NCBI GenBank assembly: GCA_004297645.1
Contig: SCUG01000586.1
Coordinates: forward strand, 1-7,629
Direction of reading: 5' to 3'
Length of the DNA stretch: 7,629 nt
From: Saprospiraceae bacterium
GTDB taxonomy: Bacteria > Bacteroidota > Bacteroidia > Chitinophagales > Saprospiraceae
The notes beneath the pieces are model-generated. The model worked only from the letters and a program-made list of their open reading frames with translations. It ran no database searches and was not told the DNA's origin. A program made the translations under genes and the position numbers. Within the stretch, counting starts at the first letter, position 1. Each line of letters begins with the position of its first letter. Below are positions 1 to 5,579 of this stretch, piece by piece.

Positions 1-32
1 ACCGCCGGAGGCGGCGCCGGGGGGAGGGGATA

Positions 33-51
33 TTGGGGGCTTCGCCCCCAA
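33..51. repeat. GC-rich hairpin, perfect 8-bp stem
   Basis: The arm TTGGGGGC (33-40) is the exact reverse complement of GCCCCCAA (44-51), with a TTC loop. It is followed by CCCC rather than a T-tract, so it is not a canonical intrinsic terminator. It may be a dispersed extragenic hairpin or lie in the 3' region of a gene to the left of the window. Confidence 0.5.
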
Positions 52-169
52 ACCCCTAAGCCAGCGAAGCCAGCGCCAAATACCCGGGATGGACAAAACC
101 TAACGCTCGACAGTATAACTACCAATTCGCCAAGTGCACAAAGATTGGAAAGCCATCATCTTATAAGAA

Positions 170-196
170 CCTCTTGTGCTCTTTGCGCCTTCGTGG
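170..196. repeat. Degenerate 3 x 9-nt tandem repeat in spacer
   Basis: Three consecutive nonamers, CCTCTTGTG (170-178), CTCTTTGCG (179-187) and CCTTCGTGG (188-196), share a pyrimidine-rich first half and a G-rich end. Strings of this type (TTTGTGC, TTTGCGCC, TTCGTGGTT) look to me like a dispersed intergenic element of Bacteroidota, but that is recollection and has not been verified here. No function can be assigned. Confidence 0.35.
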
Positions 197-227
197 TTGA
201 ACGTGTCTAATAGCTTAGCCCAGGGGT

Positions 228-281
228 ACTTTTTTGCACTTTAGAGTGAGGGGAAGGTGTTTTCCAAAAGTGCAAAAAAGT
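228..281. repeat. Perfect 15-bp inverted repeat with nested small stem
   Basis: ACTTTTTTGCACTTT (228-242) and AAAGTGCAAAAAAGT (267-281) are exact reverse complements separated by 24 nt. Inside the loop, GGAA (252-255) can pair with TTCC (262-265), which extends the structure. The stem is mostly A-T with a central GCAC/GTGC core. It could act as a weak bidirectional terminator, a regulator-binding palindrome, or the remnant of a small mobile element. The sequence alone does not decide between these. Confidence 0.6.
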
Positions 282-344
282 CAAAACGAGATGCCTAACT
301 CATTGGACGTAATTCCAATTTTTTGCGCAATGAAAGATTTTTCA

Positions 345-393
345 AGGGGCTTTTTGTCCAAAGTCTATAAAATTCAAAAAGGCCCCTGTTTTT
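345..393 (+). terminator. Terminator-like hairpin upstream of the protease gene
   Basis: The arm AGGGGCTTTTTG (345-356) pairs with CAAAAAGGCCCCT (375-387), leaving one bulged G and an 18-nt loop. The 3' arm is followed by GTTTTT (388-393). On the plus strand this has the form of an intrinsic terminator. It lies about 160 nt before the protease ATG with no visible gene directly upstream, so it either ends a long transcript entering from the left or acts as an attenuator in the protease leader. A promoter for the protease would then most simply lie between about 394 and 500. Confidence 0.45.
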
Positions 394-497
394 AAAAAAC
401 ACCTTCGCAATAATTGGCTAATAATTTGCAATTGTTCTCTGCTTGAAACCCAGGCGTTAGCGTTGGCATTTGACAAATTTGCCGTTTTCCGTAACTT

Positions 498-515
498 GCC
501 GGGCGAAGCCCCGGC
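498..515 (+). promoter_or_regulatory. GC-rich hairpin in the protease 5' leader
   Basis: GCCGGG (498-503) pairs with CCCGGC (510-515). The alternative inner pairing GGGC/GCCC closes a GAA loop. It is followed immediately by the self-complementary CCGGCGCCGG (511-520). It sits 35-53 nt before the ATG at 551, in an otherwise AT-leaning leader, so it could affect translation or mRNA stability. The decamer GAAGCCCCGG in it (505-514) recurs in the terminator after the gene (5167-5176). The regulatory role is inference. Confidence 0.3.
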
Positions 516-550
516 GCCGGAATTTTATCATCCCAAGTTTAACATCATCC

Positions 551-3500
551 ATGAACCGCATTACATCTCTTTTCGCCCTTCTGATTTTTCAATGTTCCCT
601 TTTTGGACAAGCCGAAGGCTATCGTTTCGAACTTCCCGGACAAGCGGGAAAAGTGGCACAGCCCGGCCTCGTATTAAGTGGTACGCCATCCATCGGGAAT
701 GCTGCCATACCCGTTTGCGCATTCGATGAACTCAATCAGCAGTTGAGCGCGCAGAACCCGGCCTTTGCGCAAGAATTGCAGCAGTATCTCAACGAGGCGG
801 TACCGTTGCTCTCGGCGGGTGCAGGGGAAAAGTCCGTTTTGGAGCCGCTGCTCTCCATTTCCGTGGTGGTGCACGTCATCCACAGCGGCGAGCCGGTGGG
901 CACGGGCGAGAACATTTCAGACGAGCAGATACAGGCGCAAATCGCCATTTTGAATGAAGATTATTCGGCGCTGAACCCTCAGTTTTACAATACCCCGGCG
1001 CAATGGATGGGCATTGCGGGCAACCCCAACATCCAGTTTTGCCTCGCCTCGACGGACCCCGCCGGCAACGCAACGAATGGCATCACCCGCCACAACCTTC
1101 TAATCACAGGGACTTCGTGGAGCAACAACAACATCAATTCTACCATCAAGCCGGCGACGAAATGGGACCCCACGCGGTATTTCAACATTTACGTGCTGCC
1201 GATACCCGGCACTTCGGCGGCGGGCGGCGTCGTCGGTTTCAGCAATTACCCGACGACCTCGCAAATTGGAACCGCAACGGATGGCGTGGTCATTGACTAC
1301 CGCTGGTTCGGGGCACCGGGCTTCGGCGTGTCAGGGTGGCGGCCACTGTCGCACGAGACCGGCCACTACCTCGGTCTGCCGCATCCGTTTCAGGGCAACT
1401 CCTGTTCTTCGGACGATGGCATCGCCGACACCCCAAATATTGACAAACCTACCCGCGATTACGTCACTTTGGACTGCACCAATGAATACCCGCCCGGCCC
1501 GGTTTCCTGTGGCAACGAGCACCTGTACGTGAACTACATGGATTACGTGACGGAAAACTGTTACACCTCGTTTACCCAGGGCCAGACCAACGTGGTGCGG
1601 GCGGTGCTCGATGGCACGTCGTCTGGCTTTGGCTACGGCAGCCGGCATGCGCTGATAACCAATGCCCCCAACCAATGCAACCTGGCGGCGAATGACGCAG
1701 GCATCATCCGGCTGCTCGCACCGGCGGCTACCACCTGCACGCCCGACAGTCTCTCAGCCCTCGTCACGCTGCGCAATTTCGGAGTAGATGACCTGACCTC
1801 CGTGCTTTTCATTTCAAAAATTGATGCCAGCGCCGCCGATACTTTTCAGTGGCAGGGCAGCCTGTTCCCTGGCGGCAACCTCGACGTAGAACTCCCGGCT
1901 TTCCTGGCCCCGGAAGGGGCATACGATTTGACCATTCGCACGGCATTGCCCAATGCTGTGGCCGACGAGCGGCCCGGAAATGACACCGTCGCCGTGGGTC
2001 GGTTTACCTTTGTAGCGGTGGTGCCACCGCTATTCGAAGATTTTGAAAATGAACCGGCGTTCCCCACCAACGATGGGCTGTTCGGCTTCAACGTCAATGC
2101 CGATGATTTCGAATGGCAATTGGTCAATACTGTCTCTGCCTTCGGCACTGGCGCCGGGTCGGCCATGTTCGACAACTTCGCCGGCACGCCGCTGAACAAC
2201 CCGCTCGGCACAATTGATGCCCTCATCACCCGGCATTACGACCTCACGGAATATCAAAATACAGAGTTGCACTTCGACCTGGCTTATGCGCCTTTCAGCC
2301 AAGTTTTGGCTGATACGCTGCTCGTGATGGTGGCCACCAATTGCTCCCAAACTTTTAATCAGGTGGTTTTCGCCAAAGGCGGAGAAATCCTCGCCACGGC
2401 ACCAGCCACCGAAGACCCCTTCGTGCCTTCTGCTTCGCAATGGCGCACCGAGTCCATTGACCTGAGCAGCTACGACGGAGCGACGGACCTCACACTTGCT
2501 TTCGTCAACTTGTCGGGCTGGGGAAACCGCCTTTACCTCGACAACATCCGGCTGGGCCAAGCGTGCAGCACTATGGCCAGCCAAATGCAAACCTCGGCTT
2601 CGGGATGCTCCGCTTGTGACGGCAGTGCGGTGGTCACAGCTTCCGGCGGCAACGGCAGCTTTCAGTACCAATGGACATTTCCGGCACCGGGCACCGGGCA
2701 GCAAGCCGGCGGCGTGGCAACGCTTCTTTGCCCCGGCGTAGTCACCGTTACGGTGACCGACTCCTTCGGATGCACCGCGGTCGAAACGGCCAATGTCGGT
2801 TCGGCGGCAGGACCTTCCGGCACAGTCACGGCAACCGCCGAAACCAGCTATGGCGCTGAGGATGGCACGGCAACGGTGACACCTTCGGGCGGCGTACCGC
2901 CCTATAATTTTACCTGGAGCAACAGCGCCACGACGGCCTCCGTCTCCAACCTCGCGCCCGGCGATTATTGGGTGGTGGTGGAAGATGGGCAGGGCTGCGA
3001 CACGACGATAAGCCTCGTCATTGCGGCATTCAATTGCGGCAGTTTTGCTGCAAACGTATCAGTGAGCACCGTCACTTGTTTCGGCGGAAACGATGGCGCA
3101 TTGACGGCGCTTCCCACCGGCGGCACTTCGCCGTACAGCTACCTTTGGAGCAATGGCAGCACTGCGCAGCAAGCGACAGGCTTGGTGGCGGGCGCCTACG
3201 CTGTCACCGTGACGGATGCCAACGGATGTCCTGTGCAAACCAACGGCACGGTGCCAGAACCCCCGCAACTTTTGGCGGCAGCCACCGCCACCAATGAAAC
3301 CGCCAACAATGCCCAGGACGGCACGGCAACAGTGAGTGGCAGCGGCGGCACCCCCGGCTACACTTACCTGTGGAGCAATGGCGCCAACACTGCTTTTATA
3401 AGTAACCTCGCCCCCGGCACTTTTACCGTCACGGTGACAGATGCCGCGGGCTGCACCGCCACGGCCTCAGCCAATGTTCAAGCCTTTAGTTGTGCGGGGT

Positions 3501-5158
3501 TCCAGGCAGCCATTTTTACCATACATATTACCTGCTTTGGCAGCAGTGATGGCGTCGCTACCGCCATCCCTTCGGGTGGCACGCCCGGCTATACCTATGT
3601 TTGGAGTAATAGCCAGACCACCCAGACTGTGACCAACTTGCCACCCGGCGCCTACTCGGTGACGGTGACGGATGGGGCGGGCTGCTCGTCGCAGCTCTCG
3701 ACCACGATTCTGCAACCACCGCAACTCGTGCCCAATGCCACCGCTAACGCTGAAACTTCAGCCGGTGCACATGACGGCACGGCTTCGGTGAACCCATCGG
3801 GCGGCACCCCTCCATATTCCATTTCCTGGAGTAACGGCTCCAGCGCCATGACCATCACGAACCTGGCGCCGGGTACCTACACCGCCACCGTTTTGGATGG
3901 AAACAACTGCTTTGCCAGCCAGACCGTGACCGTCGAGACGGCCACGGGGTGCAGCATCGCCACGGAAACCTCATCTGTACCGGCGAGCTGCCCCAATGTG
4001 GCGGACGGCTCGGCAGAGGTAACTTCCGTGTCTGGCGGGCAGGCACCCTACGGGTACCTCTGGAGCAACGGCAGCACTACTTTTTTCGCCAATAACCTCG
4101 TGGCCGGGAACTACTCCGTGACCATCACCGATGGCAATCAGTGCACCGCGGTAGCGGAGGTGGCGGTGCCGTCAATGGACTTCACGCCACCGGTGCTGAT
4201 TGCCCAGGCGGCCACTGTTTATTTGGATGAAAATGGCATCGCCGCCGTCACGGGAGACTTAGTAGCAGGCGGGAGCTTCGACAATTGCGGTGTAGTATTT
4301 TTCGAAGTGAACCCTGCACAGTTCGATTGCCAGCAATTGGGCACACACGAGGTGGCCATCACGGCGGCTGATGCCTCCGGAAATTCAGTGTCGGGTGTGG
4401 CGGAGGTAGTGGTGGCGGATGACCTGCCACCCGTATTGACTTGCCCCGCTGACCTGACGGTGGATTTTTGCCAGGATGTGCAATACGATGCACCCGTTGC
4501 GGTGGACAATTGCACCCAGACTACTCTGGCACTTCTCGCTGGGGAGGAGAGCGGTGGCCAATTTCCCATTGGCGCCACTACCGTCGAATGGCAGGCTACC
4601 GATGATTACGGCAACGCTTCGACGTGCAGTTTTCAGGTGACGGTGGCCAACGGCCTCGTGATAAATATTGTGGGCATTACGGCGGCAACGGGCGGTTTGG
4701 CCAACGGCCAAATTGAATATTCGGTGAGCGGCGGTACCGGCCCGTACAATTTGGCGTGGTACCAAAACGACCTGTTGATTCCTGGCTTTGACCCAGCCCA
4801 TGTGGCGGCCGGCACCTACCAGCTCGAAGCTACCGATGCCGGGGGCTGTACTTTTGTTTCCGGAGACTTGGTGGTGGAGAACATGGTGGGAACTTTCAAT
4901 TCCGCTTTAGACCGGTACATCCGGCTCTATCCCAACCCTGCAAAAGAAAAGGTGTTCCTGCGGCTCAATGGAGAGCTGCCAGGGCAATTGAATCTTGAGG
5001 TGATGGATGTCAATGGACGGCAACTTCATCTCGTCCCGGAAATTTTCGGTGCCGGCGGAGTGCTGATGCTCGATTTTTCCGGCCAGGGGCCGGGAGTCTA
5101 TTTCATCAGGATTTCCATCGGAGAAGAATTTACGATAAAGCGGGTAGTGATTTTTTAG
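551..5158 (+). CDS. Secreted M43 pappalysin-like metalloprotease with SprB repeats, HYR domains and T9SS sorting domain
   Basis: Complete gene, about 1535 residues. The ATG at 551 is chosen because it directly begins a signal peptide (MNRITSLFALLIF..., cleavage near residue 20). In-frame TTG starts at 470 and further upstream would bury that signal behind a basic extension. The propeptide holds a lone Cys56, a possible cysteine switch. The catalytic domain (about 85-377) shows HVIH at 108-111, the zinc motif HETGHYLGLPH at 268-278 (zinc ligands His268, His272, His278; general base Glu269) and the metzincin Met-turn NYMDY around Met330, followed by FTQGQ. This is the signature of MEROPS M43 (ulilysin, mirolysin, PAPP-A). 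Then come a CARDB-like domain (about 381-490), a jelly-roll/choice-of-anchor-J or MAM-like domain (about 494-670, ending in LYLDNIRL), seven SprB-type repeats (672-1207), two HYR domains (1210-1288, 1290-1365), a further SprB-like module (about 1370-1443) and a T9SS type A sorting domain (about 1452-1535, YPNP at 1460-1463, ending in KRVVIF). Inferred role: cell-surface or released protease acting on host, prey or matrix proteins, with repeats as an adhesive stalk. The substrate is unknown. Confidence 0.95.
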   Translation: MNRITSLFALLIFQCSLFGQAEGYRFELPGQAGKVAQPGLVLSGTPSIGNAAIPVCAFDELNQQLSAQNPAFAQELQQYLNEAVPLLSAGAGEKSVLEPLLSISVVVHVIHSGEPVGTGENISDEQIQAQIAILNEDYSALNPQFYNTPAQWMGIAGNPNIQFCLASTDPAGNATNGITRHNLLITGTSWSNNNINSTIKPATKWDPTRYFNIYVLPIPGTSAAGGVVGFSNYPTTSQIGTATDGVVIDYRWFGAPGFGVSGWRPLSHETGHYLGLPHPFQGNSCSSDDGIADTPNIDKPTRDYVTLDCTNEYPPGPVSCGNEHLYVNYMDYVTENCYTSFTQGQTNVVRAVLDGTSSGFGYGSRHALITNAPNQCNLAANDAGIIRLLAPAATTCTPDSLSALVTLRNFGVDDLTSVLFISKIDASAADTFQWQGSLFPGGNLDVELPAFLAPEGAYDLTIRTALPNAVADERPGNDTVAVGRFTFVAVVPPLFEDFENEPAFPTNDGLFGFNVNADDFEWQLVNTVSAFGTGAGSAMFDNFAGTPLNNPLGTIDALITRHYDLTEYQNTELHFDLAYAPFSQVLADTLLVMVATNCSQTFNQVVFAKGGEILATAPATEDPFVPSASQWRTESIDLSSYDGATDLTLAFVNLSGWGNRLYLDNIRLGQACSTMASQMQTSASGCSACDGSAVVTASGGNGSFQYQWTFPAPGTGQQAGGVATLLCPGVVTVTVTDSFGCTAVETANVGSAAGPSGTVTATAETSYGAEDGTATVTPSGGVPPYNFTWSNSATTASVSNLAPGDYWVVVEDGQGCDTTISLVIAAFNCGSFAANVSVSTVTCFGGNDGALTALPTGGTSPYSYLWSNGSTAQQATGLVAGAYAVTVTDANGCPVQTNGTVPEPPQLLAAATATNETANNAQDGTATVSGSGGTPGYTYLWSNGANTAFISNLAPGTFTVTVTDAAGCTATASANVQAFSCAGFQAAIFTIHITCFGSSDGVATAIPSGGTPGYTYVWSNSQTTQTVTNLPPGAYSVTVTDGAGCSSQLSTTILQPPQLVPNATANAETSAGAHDGTASVNPSGGTPPYSISWSNGSSAMTITNLAPGTYTATVLDGNNCFASQTVTVETATGCSIATETSSVPASCPNVADGSAEVTSVSGGQAPYGYLWSNGSTTFFANNLVAGNYSVTITDGNQCTAVAEVAVPSMDFTPPVLIAQAATVYLDENGIAAVTGDLVAGGSFDNCGVVFFEVNPAQFDCQQLGTHEVAITAADASGNSVSGVAEVVVADDLPPVLTCPADLTVDFCQDVQYDAPVAVDNCTQTTLALLAGEESGGQFPIGATTVEWQATDDYGNASTCSFQVTVANGLVINIVGITAATGGLANGQIEYSVSGGTGPYNLAWYQNDLLIPGFDPAHVAAGTYQLEATDAGGCTFVSGDLVVENMVGTFNSALDRYIRLYPNPAKEKVFLRLNGELPGQLNLEVMDVNGRQLHLVPEIFGAGGVLMLDFSGQGPGVYFIRISIGEEFTIKRVVIF
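2564..4172 (+). repeat. Array of seven SprB-type repeats coded within the protease gene
   Basis: Seven units of about 72-80 residues carry the pattern DG-x-A-x(5-8)-GG-x-P-Y-x-W-S-N-x(n)-L-x-x-G-x-Y-x-V-T-V-T-D-x-x-G-C. Approximate protein positions are 672-751, 754-827, 829-902, 906-979, 981-1055, 1058-1132 and 1134-1207. The first is the most divergent (QYQWTFP in place of YxWSN). Units alternate between a form with a Cys-Phe-Gly near the start (829, 981) and one without it, with ATAxxET and AxDGTA (754, 906, 1058). SprB repeats are known from the Flavobacterium gliding adhesin SprB and many T9SS cargo proteins. Repeated codon strings such as GTGACGGTGACGGAT variants make this a plausible site for recombination between units. 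Confidence 0.85.
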
Positions 5159-5161
5159 GAT

Positions 5162-5205
5162 GATGGGAAGCCCCGGTGAGTTTTTCGCCGGGGCTTCCCA
5201 TTTAT
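5162..5205 (+). terminator. Strong intrinsic terminator after the protease gene
   Basis: GGGAAGCCCCGG (5165-5176) is perfectly complementary to CCGGGGCTTCCC (5188-5199). The stem extends outward by A-T pairs to 5163/5201 and inward by a wobble and a G-C pair. It starts 4 nt after the TAG stop and is followed by TTTATA. It marks the end of the protease transcript and separates it from the next gene. Confidence 0.85.
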
Positions 5206-5416
5206 AGATAGCCGCCATTAGAATTAAAGCCGGGAGTGAGGTTAATTCAAACTGCGGATGATTTTCATCGGGAGCGCTTCCCGCCTCTCCGGCCGCCCGG
5301 ACATGGATTTTGCAGCATAAAAAAAATTCCGCCGTTTGTTTTTTAATCAAAAACTTAAGCCATATCTTCGTCTGCGATATTATTCTTCAACCATCAAAAA
5401 TTTAATCTTTACCTTT
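5206..5416. other. Intergenic spacer between the two surface-protein genes
   Basis: I see no gene here. The open stretch on the minus strand across 4907-5350 is mainly the antisense of the protease C-terminus and has no recognisable domain. The spacer shifts from moderate GC to AT-rich after about 5318, as expected for the approach to a promoter. It contains the promoter candidate listed at 5335-5370. Confidence 0.6.
5335..5370 (+). promoter_or_regulatory. Candidate Bacteroidota-type promoter for the PKD gene
   Basis: TTTG at 5335-5338 resembles the -33 element. TATCTTCG at 5363-5370 matches the -7 consensus TAnnTTTG at all but one position. The spacer is 24 nt, a little longer than the usual 19-21, so the match is only moderate. 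A start of transcription near 5376 would leave a leader of about 40 nt before the ATG at 5417, which fits that codon as the intended start. Confidence 0.35.
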
Positions 5417-5476
5417 ATGGAAACAACTTCCCTACTACCGAACTACCGAACTACCGAACTACCGAACGCTGCTTGA
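5417..5476 (+). other. 19-codon out-of-phase leader frame spanning the octamer repeat
   Basis: ATG at 5417 opens a frame (METTSLLPNY...ELPNAA) that ends at TGA 5474-5476. It has no Shine-Dalgarno, as usual in this phylum, but lies behind the promoter candidate at 5335-5370. Most of its codons come from the CTACCGAA repeats. Downstream coding sequence lies in another frame. Changing the repeat count by +1 or -2 octamers would fuse this start to the signal peptide at 5523-5585 and the PKD protein. As it stands, it looks like the truncated product of an OFF-phase allele. It could alternatively be a meaningless short frame. Confidence 0.5.
5435..5466 (+). repeat. Four perfect tandem copies of the octamer CTACCGAA
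   Basis: Copies lie at 5435-5442, 5443-5450, 5451-5458 and 5459-5466, followed by one further C of the next unit. They sit 18 nt after the first base of the ATG at 5417 and about 57 nt before the signal-peptide core. The unit length is not a multiple of three, so each gain or loss shifts the frame. This is the classic substrate for slipped-strand mispairing. Four copies is short for a highly mutable tract, and the same string could instead be a dispersed simple repeat of this genome. Confidence 0.9.
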
Positions 5477-5579
5477 ATGTTTTTCCTTACCGCGCCTACA
5501 ATTTCCGCAGTTCCTTACCCTTTCACGAGTCCTGATTTTTTTATCGTTATTAGTTGTGCCATTCAGTAAAACACCGGCT
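5469..5579 (+). other. In-frame signal-peptide segment of the PKD protein, lacking a standard start codon
   Basis: This segment is open and in frame with the PKD gene. It reads LLECFSLPRLQFPQF, then LTLSR, then the hydrophobic core VLIFLSLLVVPF and the c-region SKTPAMA, with probable cleavage after AMA (5585/5586). That is a good Sec signal peptide with a basic residue before the core. The frame is open back to TAA at 5403, yet contains no ATG or TTG before 5580. The only GTG (5556) is inside the core. The segment therefore needs a start from another frame, a CTG start (5469 or 5532), or a repeat-length change at 5435-5466. Confidence 0.7.

Larger units (their letters stand above)
1..550. other. 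Non-coding upstream region with several small secondary structures
   Basis: I see no credible gene on either strand before the protease start at 551. The stretch begins GC-rich, becomes AT-rich from about 220 to 480, and turns GC-rich again at about 498-520. It contains five structured or repeated sites that are listed separately (33-51, 170-196, 228-281, 345-393, 498-515). I could not find a convincing Bacteroidota promoter (TTTG plus TAnnTTTG) for the protease. The nearest -7-like strings, TAATTTG at 422 and CAAATTTG at 474, are imperfect and lack a well-spaced -33 partner. The region is therefore probably an intergenic spacer downstream of an unseen gene, plus the leader of the protease gene. 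Confidence 0.7.

Noticed and set aside
463..550. Upstream TTG starts for the protease (470) or a separate 88-codon frame from TTG 463
   Set aside because: The extension is arginine-rich and would place the clear signal peptide at residue 28. The frame from 463 ends inside the protease and has no recognisable content.
551..620. Lipoprotein signal in the protease (Cys15)
   Set aside because: The residues before Cys15 (IFQ) do not fit a lipobox, and the cysteine is inside the hydrophobic core. A T9SS sorting domain already explains surface delivery.
2030..2704. Long minus-strand open frame (224 codons)
   Set aside because: It lies wholly inside the protease gene, antisense to the jelly-roll and first SprB unit, has arginine/alanine-rich composition typical of GC-rich shadows and no domain.
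2564..4172. CRISPR-like or non-coding repeat array
   Set aside because: The periodicity is about 220-230 nt, in frame and coding for SprB units. There are no short identical repeats with unique spacers.
5270..5282. Small palindrome GGGAGCGCTTCCC in the spacer
   Set aside because: Only a 4-bp stem can form with the loop. It is too weak to call a feature.
4907..5350. Minus-strand open frame of 147 codons over the protease 3' end and spacer
   Set aside because: Mostly antisense to the T9SS sorting domain and through the terminator hairpin. No recognisable motif.
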